A DNA stretch of 64,000 bases, from the NCBI RefSeq assembly GCF_018812025.1, contig NC_063058.1, forward strand, positions 17,260,797-17,324,796, written 5' to 3'. The notes under the pieces were generated by a model that saw only the letters and a program-made list of their open reading frames with translations, was not told where the DNA came from and did no database searches. The position numbers and the translations under genes were made by a program. Below are positions 37,401 through 49,200 of the stretch, piece after piece; the first letter of the stretch is position 1; the number at the start of each line of letters is the position of its first letter. This DNA comes from Megalobrama amblycephala. Taxonomy: Eukaryota > Chordata > Actinopteri > Cypriniformes > Xenocyprididae.

Positions 37401-40178
37401 ATTTTTAGGTGAACTATCCCTTTAAGGATTTCAAATCCATCTTTTGCCAGAAAGCAAAGCTGAAGTTGTCTCAGACATGCTGCTCCTCATTGGTAACGCA
37501 CTGACCGTCTCAGAGCCGTGTCCTCTCTGAAAGACAGGACCCCTATCATTTAGTGCTCTCCACATCAAGCCACAGTGCTTCCCAAACTGAAGCAGGAAGG
37601 CTGTTAGCGCGGCATCTCTCCCCCCAGATCTCATTAGCTGTGGTTGCCGCTCTGCACTTCTTACCGCTGTGTTTTTCAGCGCTCAGATTGCCTGGCGGAT
37701 GTTAGCAGACGTCCTCTGTTGAGGTCTTTAACTGGGGATTTTTTCGTCTTGACAGATTAAATTGAACGAACGAAAAAACACAATAAAAGCAACTACAAAA
37801 AGACAAGACAAAATGAGAAAAGGCTGTGGTTTTGTCTTAAACACTTATGAAGCAATGACAAATAATGATGTTGGAGATGTTGAATAGGAGAAATCTTTCT
37901 AAAAATTTAGTTTTTAGAAATGTGATCTTTGTGTTCTTTTTGGCTTCATACATTTTTGAGATTTATACTTTTGACTCTAAAAAGTGGCTTTCAAGCGCAT
38001 TGTTCTTGGTATTTTTTGTTATCTAATGCTTTTGTCAAAATAAGACTATAATATATACATTATTTACACACACGGTTAACAAACTCCATCTCTGAATATG
38101 CTGTGAGTTTGGTTTGCTTATAATGTTCATCTGGATACACAACGTGTTTGTAACGTAAATCATTTAACCTATGCCAACACAGAAGAAAACATCGGTATGT
38201 TTCTAAATATGCAAATTGTTGGTCACTGCGATTTCAAAATAAAAGTTTAAACCCTTGCTGTGAGTTTGCATGTTTTGATGTCCACATGTTATAGTTCAAG
38301 AAATTACAGTGGCTGTAGCATTTCTATCATAACGAAGGGGCCAAATATTAAAGATTAAAGGGTTACTTCAGGATTTAGCATTAAGCTTTGTATTAGTAGA
38401 ATACCACTAGTATTTTCGAATTACCGTGCTTTCCCCCTTCATATCAGTCCGAGATGAGAGATTTATGCATTTTTATTCTGTAAAAAAGCCTCCGATGATG
38501 CAAAAATACATATGCGCGTTTGAGGTTACTCACGGACATAGATTAGGGCTGGGCGATATATCGTATGCGATTGTCACGCGCATTTCGTAAGTAAAGCCGG
38601 TTCCCTGATTACCGCTAAATCGCCATCACCTGCTTTCAAATGGAGCGGCATTTAATAGACAGAGCCGTAGTTCACTGACAAGCCACGCAATATCGCGTTC
38701 ATTATCGAAGGCGATTCATCTTCGATAATGAACGCGATATTGCGTAGCTTATATGTAATTGTCTATCTAATGTTACTTTACTAAGTTTGCAGTTTTACTG
38801 CTACCTACAACACTACATATAGGCTACTGTGTTATCAGAAATAGAGTCTAGTATCAGCGAGTCTTACCTCTAGGCGAATACGCTTAGTACCAGATGCCCA
38901 GGCTGTTCGTCCTCTGGGAAAGTGAATATCGATGGTATCGCGATGTCCTTCAGAATGGTTCTCTTCATTGCAAGGATATTTGGTTCGTAGTCCTCGTGCT
39001 TGAAATGGAGACTACATATTCTGCGTTTTTTTAGGTTTTCTATAACGGTGTCATCTCCAAACTTCGGGTGTTTGATGGCCCGCAGCCACTGTTTACATCG
39101 CTCCAAATCTTTAACTTAATCGGAAAATGATGGAAACTTACTTGTCCTTTCCTGGTTTTGGGTGTACATCCAGGTACAAAGCAATTTAGCACCATTTCGC
39201 TGTAAATGTATGAACTAACTCACGATTTATAGAATTAATATGTAACAAAGCAAGCCTAGTTGTTTGAATTTTCCTGGTAATGCCGCCTGTAACCGATAGG
39301 CGTGGTTTGGGCGTGGCCTCGCAAGGGCAGCAAAACAAGTGCATTCTGGGAGTTGTTGTCTTTCATCCACATTAGTCAGTCATACATTTTCTGCCTTTTC
39401 TCAGTCTAGAAAGCTCCAAATTCAAAAATAATTTCACATTTCTACTACATAAATGACCAATTTTAAATACACATTCATCTTTCCAGGGGTGAAGTACCCC
39501 TTTAAGTGGACATTTGAATTGAAATGCTTTTTGGCCAATATTAAACAAGGATTTGATCTGCTGTAAAGTGTAACAACAACAATCACCAGGCTGTTGTTGC
39601 CCTATGCAGGCATTTGTTATAATACATAATGTATTTTAACTGTCGTTCAATAAAACCAAATGATTTTTTATTTTTTTATTTGAACCAATTATAAGTGCCT
39701 TATTGTTATTATACATGTATTTTAAGTCATTTTAAAGGTTATGATTCACTTTTTTTGATTTCACTATTTTTATTACCACAAAAAAGGGATCTGATTAATT
39801 GTCAAAATAATTGTCTGATTACTCAATTACCAAAATAATTGTTAGTAACAGCCCTAGATATAAAAATCCACTTGCATTGTTTTGTATTTTGTATTGTTTT
39901 GCACTTTCAGTCAAATAAAAGACTATTTTTCCAGTCATATATTTTGTTATTGAAGCTTTCTTAAAAATAGTGTTAAAATATTGTCTTGTTCTCGTGAACC
40001 CAGTATCGTGCATTGTCTCGTCTCATGAGCTACTTCGTCATATCCCAAATAAATCGTAATTTCACAATAACAAAATTGACGCTTGTGTAAATGCTGAGTT
40101 GCTAATATCTTTGGAAAACCACTAGCCACATTGGCTGGTGAGCAAAAAAGTTCATGTCAAGCCCTGTGTGTGTATATC

Positions 40179-40216
<38 letters not shown>

Positions 40217-43200
40217 TGAATTTACATTTTTTGAGAAACATATTTTACTTCAAAATGAGTTTGAATTCATAAATTTAAAATGTTCATGATTCAAGTTGTG
40301 TATTCCAGTCATAGGCTGTTTATATTGCAGTTTTTAATTTTTTTTTTTTTAAAAATGAGCTTCATCTCAGTGACCCATATCCATTTTCTAGTATTTATGT
40401 ATACAATTTAATACATTACATTGTGTGATATAATGTCTGAGAGAAACATTAATGTGTCCTCTGTAGTATAATGACACCATTTATAACATGGGAATCTATT
40501 TTTACAAGCCCAAGTTTAGCAGGGAGCTTGACCCATTTATTAGGGTGCTCTTGTGTAATGTAATTTTTGCCCATTGAAAATGATTGCAAACACATTTACT
40601 GGGTGAAATCTAAGTTCAATCTACTTTAGCTTAGTGATTTGATCAGTGACCCTGACCATGACCTGCGTTATCTGCAGAATAAAACGGTTTTTTTTATATA
40701 TGTTTGCTGTATTATGGTTTTTAATAGGTGTTTTAGAAAAGTTTTCAGTTTCAGACGTAACCTCATTCCAAGATGTTTACTACCCGTGTCTGTTAACTGT
40801 GCCTTTCAAAATATTCATATTCATCAGTCATCATGACAGTTCATAATATACAATGCTGGTGCACTTCTTATGCTAGCACAAATTGACAAACAACTCTCAG
40901 GCCAAACCAGCGTGGTTGAAATAAACATCGTGACATCTCGCCATTCGTTTCACTTAATCTCTCCAAGGAACTCCCTGGAAGATAAAACATCCTCAATTCC
41001 TTCAGGAGATGCGGTTATTCACTCAGGCCACGGAGTTTTGTGCGTGCGAGAGAGACAAACTGAATGAGGCAGAGTTTAAAAGGGCAAACAGAAAACGGCT
41101 TTCACTGTCCCTCAGGAGCAGGGCCACACAGCCTCGCCAGGAGCCACAATTAAAACAAATGCCTCTCCTCTGTTTCCTACAGCTTTCCCCCAGCTGGTTC
41201 GCAGCATTTCTGAGACAGCCACTTACAGCCCCTTTTTACCCAGGAAACAATGCACCCGGCTGCTTGGCCCGCATGGCCTCTTTTAAAATAAACACTTGGA
41301 GAGCGACTGTTGCACAGTCCTACAGCTCAAGCATATCTGTACAAAGTTTAGCCTAGTTTCCCTATCAATTCAGAAGTTTCCGGTTCACTGTTTTTTTTTT
41401 TTTTTCTCAGTCTGAACATGGTTGCGACAAGGTTGCTTGAGTAGCCAAAACTGCAGCTTTTTTACAGAAATGAAGTACAGAACCAGAGGATACTGTGTGC
41501 AGCTTTGGGTTTGCATGAGAGTGTGTGAAAGAGTGGGAAGTGGAAATGGAGAGAACGAGAGAGAGAGAGAGAGAGTGAGAAAGAGGGAGGAAGAACTTAA
41601 TGCACCACGAGGATGGATTTTACTCTTCGATGGACATTTGGCAGCGATTTCATTTTGAAACATGCAAACAAAATGTACTTTTCCATTCCCAGTGGAATTT
41701 TCCATCACTTGGACTACGTTATTTTACAAACAGTAGGAGCAATATATATCTGGAAGACTTTTCATGTACTTTTGTGTATTTTTTACTTATAGGTATAAAA
41801 ATTTGCAAAAGTACATATGTGACAGGTAGTAAAGAGGGGAGGAAGAAGTGCTCATTATTTTTTGAATATTTATTTATATATGGTATTTCAGTGCAAAAAC
41901 CTATGAAATCTTGTTTATGCACATGAACTAAAAATAAAAAAGGTAATTGCAACTTTTTATCTCACAATTCTGACTTTTTTTCTCGCAATTGTGAGTTTAC
42001 ATCTCACAATTCTGACTTTTTTCTTGGAATTGCGAGTTATAAAGTCAGAATTGCGAGTTATAAAGTCAGAATTGAGAGTTATAAAGTCAGAATTGTGAGA
42101 TATAGTCAGAATTGCGAGATATAAAGTAAGAATTGCGAGATATAAAGTCAGAATTGTGATATAAAGTCAGAATTGTGAGATATAAAGTCAGAATTGTGAT
42201 ATAAAGTCAGAATTGCGAGTTATAAAGTCAGAAATGCGAGATATAAAGTCAGAATTGCGAGTTATAAAGTCAGAATTGCTAGTTATAAAGTCAGAATTGT
42301 GAGTTATAAAGTCAGAATTGTGAGATATGAAGTCAGAATTGCAGGTTATAAAGTCAGAATTGCAGGTTATAAAGTCAGAATTGCATTATATAAAGTCAGA
42401 ATTGCATTATATAAAGTCAGAATTGTGAGATATAAAGTCAGAAATGCGAGATATAAAGTCAGAATTGTGAGATATAAAGTCAGAATTGCGAGTTATAAAG
42501 TCAGAATTGTGAGATATAAAGTCAGAACTGCAAGTTATAAAGTCAGAATTGTGAGTTATAAAGTCAGAATTGAGAGTTATAAAGTCAGAATTGTGAGATA
42601 TAGTCAGAATTGCGAGATATAAAGTAAGAATTGCGAGATATAAAGTCAGAATTGTGAGATATAAAGTCAGAACTGCAAGTTATAAAGTCAGAATTGCGAG
42701 TTATAAAGTCAGAATTGAGAGTTATAAAGTCAGAATTGTGAGATATAGTCAGAATTGCGAGATATAAAGTAAGAATTGCGAGATATAAAGTCAGAATTGT
42801 GATATAAAGTCAGAATTGTGAGATATAAAGTCAGAATTGTGATATAAAGTCAGAATTGCGAGTTATAAAGTCAGAAATGCGAGATATAAAGTCAGAATTG
42901 CGAGTTATAAAGTCAGAATTGAGAGTTATAAAGTCAGAATTGAGAGTTATAAAGTCAGAATTGTGAGATATAGTCAGAATTGCGAGATATAAAGTAAGAA
43001 TTGCGAGATATAAAGTCAGAATTGTGAGATATAAAGTCAGAACTGCAAGTTATAAAGTCAGAATTGCGAGTTATAAAGTCAGAATTGAGAGTTATAAAGT
43101 CAGAATTGCTAGTTATAAAGTCAGAATTGTGAGTTATAAAGTCAGAATTGTGAGATATGAAGTCAGAATTGCAGGTTATAAAGTCAGAATTGCAGGTTAT

Positions 43201-46200
43201 AAAGTCAGAATTGCATTATATAAAGTCAGAATTGCATTATATAAAGTCAGAATTGTGAGATATAAAGTCAGAAATGCGAGATATAAAGTCAGAATTGTGA
43301 GATATAAAGTCAGAATTGCGAGTTATAAAGTCAGAATTGTGAGATATAAAGTCAGAACTGCAAGTTATAAAGTCAGAATTGTGAGTTATAAAGTCAGAAA
43401 TGTGATATAAAGTCAGAATTGCGAGTTATAAAGTCAGAATTGGGAGTTATAAAGTCAGAATTGCGAGATATAGTCAGAATTGCGAGATATAAAGTAAGAA
43501 TTGCGAGATATAAAGTAAGAATTGCGAGTTATAAAGTCAGAATTGCGAGATATAGTCAGAATTGCGAGATATAAAGTAAGAATTGCGAGATATAAAGTAA
43601 GAATTGCGAGTTATAAAGTCAGAATTGCGAGTTATAAAGTCAGAATTGTGAGATATGAAGTCAGAATTGCAGGTTATAAAGTCAGAATTGCAGGTTATAA
43701 AGTCAGAATTGCATTATATAAAGTCAGAATTGCATTATATAAAGTCAGAATTGCGAGATATAAAGTCAGAATTGCGAGTTATAAAGTCAGAATTGTGAGA
43801 TATGAAGTCAGAATTGCAGGTTATAAAGTCAGAATTGCAGGTTATAAAGTCAGAATTGCATTATATAAAGTCAGAATTGCATTATATAAAGTCAGAATTG
43901 TGAGATATATAGTCAGAATTGCGAGATATAAAGTAAGAATTGCGAGATATAAAGTAAGAATTGCGAGTTATAAAGTCAGAATTGTGAGTTATAAAGTCAG
44001 AATTGTGAGATATGAAGTCAGAATTGCAGGTTATAAAGTCAGAATTGCAGGTTATAAAGTCAGAATTGCATTATATAAAGTCAGAATTGCATTATATAAA
44101 GTCAGAATTGTGAGATATAAAGTCAGAATTGTGAGTTATAAAGTCAGAATTGTGAGATATAAAGTCAGAACTGCAAGTTATAAAGTCAGAATTGCGAGTT
44201 ATAAAGTCAGAAATGTGATATAAAGTCAGAATTGCGAGTTATAAAGTCAGAATTGAGTTATAAAGTCAGAATTGTGAGATATAGTCAGAATTGCGAGATA
44301 TAAAGTAAGAATTGCGAGATATAAAATAAGAATTGCGAGTTATAAAGTCAGAATTGCGAGTTATAAAGTCAGAATTGTGAGATATGAAGTCAGAATTGTG
44401 AGTTATAAAGTCAGAATTGTGAGATATGAAGTCAGAATTGCAGGTTATAAAGTCAGAATTGCAGGTTATAAAGTCAGAATTGCATTATATAAAGTCAGAA
44501 TTGTGAGATATAAAGTCAGAAATGCGAGATATAAAGTCAGAATTGCGAGATATAAAGTCAGAATTGCGAGTTATAAAGTCAGAATTGCGAGATATAAAGT
44601 CAGAATTGTGAGATATAAAGTCAGAATTGCGAGTTATAAAGTCAGAATTGCGAGATATAGTCAGAATTCTGAGAAATAAAGTCAGAATTGTGAGATATAA
44701 AGTCAGAAGTGCGAGATATAAAGTCAGAATTGCGAGTTATAAAGTCAGAATTGCGAGATATAAAGTAAGAATTGCGAGATATCAAGTCAGAATTGTGAGT
44801 TATAAAGTCAGAATTGTGAGATATAAAGTCAGAATTGCGAGTTATAAAGTCAGAATTGCGAGATATAGTCAGAATTCTGAGAAATAAAGTCAGAATTGTG
44901 AGATATAAAGTCAGAATTGCGAGTTATAAAGTCAGAATTACGAGATATAGTCAGAATTCTGAGAAATAAAGTCAAAATTGTGAGATAAAAAGTCGCAATT
45001 ACCTTTTTTATTTTTTTATTTAGTGGCGGAACCAAGCTTCCATAAAAACCTGCACCTTATTTACTAACCTTTTGAAATCTAATTTAACCAGACATTGTGA
45101 GTATTTAAATTTGCTAGCATTCTTTTTAATGTAGTTCAAAACATAGGTTCTGGAGGAGCCTAAACATTCAGTCCTGTCAATTATCATAATTTTTCCGCCA
45201 AGTTTGTTTTACCATTAACCATTTAGACTGAATGGGCAGGCGAACTTGTGAAATGCATAAACTAACCATTTTCTTTTTAAATTAGGCTAATTGTATCACT
45301 TCTTTTCACAAAACTCGGCACTATTTGCTTGGTGCAGTTAACTTTGCGCTATTACTGCATGTGGGGAAAGCAATTAATTAAACAATTATATTAAAAATGG
45401 ATGTTTAAATTACTTTTTTAGTTATCATGGAAAAAGTAATTCATCAAATGATGACCAAATGACATAGAAGAGCATTATAATCAGGCATACATTCAACATT
45501 TTAAAAAGCCAATTCATGTATATGGATTGTAGTCCTTTTTTCCAAGAAGTTGGTGATCATAGATGTTAAGCATGTCAAAATGTTGCCTCATGGGTTAACA
45601 TGAACTCCAGGTTTAAGAAGCACAGAACCATCAGTTACAAATATTTGTCTTTTGTGCTTGAAAAGGCTGTCATGTACAGTTAGTCATCTTGGCCCACAAA
45701 TGAAATTTGATCCTATAGTCATCCCTATGCTCTTTTACAGTACTAGTTTGCTGTTTAGTTTGAAACTGTTGTGTCATTAGTCTAAAAAAACTCCCGAAAT
45801 CAGTCAGACTCTTGCTGTTTTTGTTAGCTGATAAAGGACTAGCTCCCCCCCTCCCTCATGTGTGGTTTCATTGTTCAATGTTCCACAGATCATCGATGAA
45901 ACTGACACGCAGTTCATGACTAACTGCCCCCCGGCCGTCACAGAGAGCATTCCCAGAAGACGCACAAGGATACAAGTGTTCTGGACAGCGCCACCTTCTG
46001 GCAGTGGCTGTGTCACTCTCAAGTGAGTTATGTATTGTTTGTCTTTTATTTTTACCATTATCCTGGGCTTGGATAGCAATAAATAAATGAAAATCCATGA
46101 ATTTGGGCTGATAGATGAACGTTCGTAGTACTGAATTGATATTTTGTTGAATAAATGGAAAGGAACATAGAGAAAACAGGGTACAGTCTCAGCCTCTATG

Positions 46201-49200
46201 CCGAGTTTAGTGTCTAGAATACAATACTGAGTCTAAGCACTTGTCTCATTTAGTCAGTGTTTTATCAGTCACCTTCTTGGAAAGTATTGAAAAAGGAAAA
46301 CAAAGTCTTTTTCGATCATATTTGAAGCTGAGTACACATAAATGAATTTAGGACCATTCATAGAAGAAGTGATTACGATTGATTGATGTTGGGCGGTTAT
46401 TGTATATTAATATTGAGCCATTGAAATCGCCCTTGAGAGTTCCCTTCATCTATTGTAGGCTGCGGATCAAAGACGATTATGAAAATTCAGAATCTTTAAA
46501 AGTTTTTACACCTTCTGAGCATTCAAACAACATCCTCCCATTTGAGTTTCCTTTGCATACAGTAAGCGCACAAGCATTCTACAGTGGTCTTTAACCAAAC
46601 AAAATATGAATGATCTGTCAGTGTTGTGGTGTCAGTGTTTCCACTCCACCCCCTCATGCTTTCATGCTGTCTTTGTATCTTTATCTCTCTTTCTCCCACT
46701 TCTTTTGAGGACATAAACAACTTTAAGTGCGTTTGATGCATTAAAGACATCTGAAAGTCTCTCTCTCGCTCTAGCTGTACATGGTGCAGTGCATTTATGC
46801 ATTTTCCACATTATGGGTGCCTACCCTCAAAAAACTTTCCAACAACTATGACTTTCTGGAAGTCTCTCTGTGCCACTCTGGCCTGTTTACACCTGGTCTG
46901 AACCACTGAGGTCTGTAATACCTGGAGAAAGTCATCCATTAGCATTCTAGTTCATTTTAATGGGAAGTATGCATTTGAAATCTGCCACTTTTGCTCATGG
47001 ACACTCAATCAAATATTTGTTTTTGAGCCAATCACCCGAGCTCTTACCCTTAAATGGCTTCAAATATGGTAAAACTCAAACACAAAGAGTTTTGTTCTTG
47101 CATGTCATGCAAGCAGGTTTGAGGTTTCGCAAGAACCAATGAATTTTGCTCTCGCATGTCATTCAAGCACATTTGACGTTTCGCAAGAACCAGTGAGGTT
47201 TGTTCTTGCACGTCTAGCAAGTACAATCATGTGATTGTGTTTCTTCAGAAGACTTTTATTAAACCGTTCGATTCATCTACAGGTGCTGGTCATATAATTA
47301 GAATATCATCAAAAAGTTGATTTATTTCACTAATTCCATTCATAAAGTGAAACTTGTATATTATATTCATTCATTACACACAGACTGATATATTTCAAAT
47401 GTTTATTTCTTTTAATTTTGATGATTATAACTGACAACTAAGGAAAATCCCAAATTCAGTATCTCAGAAAATTAGAATATTGTGAAAAGGTTCAATATTG
47501 AAGACACCTGGTGCCACACTCTAATCAACTAATTAACTCAAAACACCTGCAAAGGCCTTTAAATGGTCTCTCAGTCTAGTTCTGTGGGCTACACAATCAT
47601 GGGGAAGACTGCTGACTTGACAGTTGTCCAAAAGATGACCATTGACACCTTGAACAAGGAGGGCAAGACACAAAAGGTCATTGGAAAAGAAGCTGGCTGT
47701 TCACAGAGCTCTGTGTCCAAGCAAATTAATAGAGAGGCGAAGGGAAGGAAAAGATGTGGTAGAAAAAAAGTGTACAAGCAATAGGGATAACCGCACCCTG
47801 GAGAGGATTGTGAAACAAAACCCATTCAAAAATGTGGGGGAGATTCACAAAGAGTGGACTGCAGCTGGAGTCAGTGCTTCAAGAACCACTACGCACAGAT
47901 GTATGCAAGACATGCTGTCGCATTCCTTGTGTCAAGCCACTCTTGAACAACAGACAGCGTCAGAAGCGTCTCGTCTGGGCTAAAGACAAAAAGGTCCAAA
48001 GTTATGTTCTCTCATGAAAGTAAACTTTGCATTTCCTTTGGAAATCAGGGTCCCAGAGTCTGGAGGAAGAGAGGAGAGGCACACAATCCACGTTGATTGA
48101 GGTCCAGTGTAAAGTTTCCACAGTCAGTGATGGTTTGGGGTGCCATGTCATCTGCTGGTGTTGGTCCACTGTGTTTTCTGAGGTCCAAGGTCAACGCAGC
48201 CATATACCAGGAAGTTTTAGAGCATTTCCTGCTTCCTGCTGCTGACCAACATTATGGAGATGCAGATTTCATTTTCCAACAGGACTTGGCACCTGCACAC
48301 AGTGCCAAAGCTACCAGTACCTGGTTTAAGGACCATGGTATCCCTGTTCTTAATTGGCCAGCAAACTCGCCTGACCTTAACCCCATAGAAAATCTATGGG
48401 GTATTGTGAAGAGGAAGATGCGATATGCCAGACCCAACAATGCAGAAGAGCTGAAGGCCACTATCAGAGCAACCTGGGCTCTCATAACACCTGAGCAGTG
48501 CCACAGACTGATCGACTCCATGCCACACCGCATTGCTGCAGTAATTCAGGCAAAAGGAGCCCCAACTAAGTATTGAGTGCTGTACATGCTCATACTTTTC
48601 AGTTGGCCAAGATTTCTAAAAATCCTTTCTTTGTATTGATCTTAAGTAATATTCTAATTTTCTGAGATACTGAATGTGGGATTTTCCTTAGTTGTCAGTT
48701 ATAATCATCAAAATTAAAAGAAATAAACATTTGAAATATATCAGTCTGTGTGTAATGAATGAATATAATATACAAGTTTCACTTTTTGAATGGAATTAGT
48801 GAAATAAATCAACTTTTTAATGATATTCTAATTATATGACCAGCACCTGTAGATTATTTTTACAATGTCTTTATGAACTTTTTGAACAGTTGTCTAGGTT
48901 TTGGTGGAATGGACTTTCAGTGGAGGGACTGAAATCTCTCAGGTTTCATGAAAAATATCTTCATTTGTGTTTCGAAGATGAATGAAAGTCTTATGGGTTT
49001 GGAATGACATGAGGGTCAGTAATTGATGACTTTATATTTTTGGGTGAACTTCCAACACAATCTCATGGCAATTCATAACTAATTGGTGGTTAATTTGTAT
49101 GAAGTTGTACGATCTCATTCATAGGTTTTCATACAATCAGTAGGTTTGTTTCCATCCAAAGTTGCGAATTTAACTTGTGCGCAAAATTGGAATATCACAT

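Larger units (their letters stand above)
38359..39501 (-). mobile_element. 1.1-kb TTAA-flanked element carrying a THAP exon (Kolobok-like)
   Basis: The left end AGGGTTACTTCA and the right end TGAAGTACCCCT are inverted with few mismatches. TTAA lies outside both (38355-38358 and 39502-39505). The minus strand carries a THAP zinc-finger fragment (39106-38870). TTAA duplication plus THAP is the combination known for Kolobok-superfamily transposons; this copy lacks a recognisable catalytic domain and is probably a deletion derivative. A hAT-like terminus (AGGGCTGGGCGATATATCGT) at 38545 and a perfect hairpin at 38685-38745 indicate a further insertion inside it. Confidence 0.7.
35949..45888 (+). 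other. spon1 intron 2
   Basis: A 9.9-kb GT-AG intron. It holds the MITE at 36874, the THAP element at 38359 and the minisatellite element at 41931. It also has GA microsatellites at 40185-40212 and 41556-41575. Remaining parts (for example 39506-41930) show no coding signal. Confidence 0.9.

Noticed and set aside
38685..38745. MicroRNA precursor
   Set aside because: The perfect palindrome lies within transposon sequence, has no bulges typical of a precursor, and no known microRNA seed was recognised.
41385..41708. Minus-strand open frame rich in Ser and Leu
   Set aside because: Derived from a GA/CT microsatellite and A/T runs.
42299..44887. Several long open frames of KVRIxxY repeats
   Set aside because: They are the translation of a 21-bp minisatellite whose unit length is a multiple of three; there is no start context, domain or splice evidence.
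45804..46098. Minus-strand open frames overlapping spon1 exon 3
   Set aside because: Antisense shadows of a confirmed exon.
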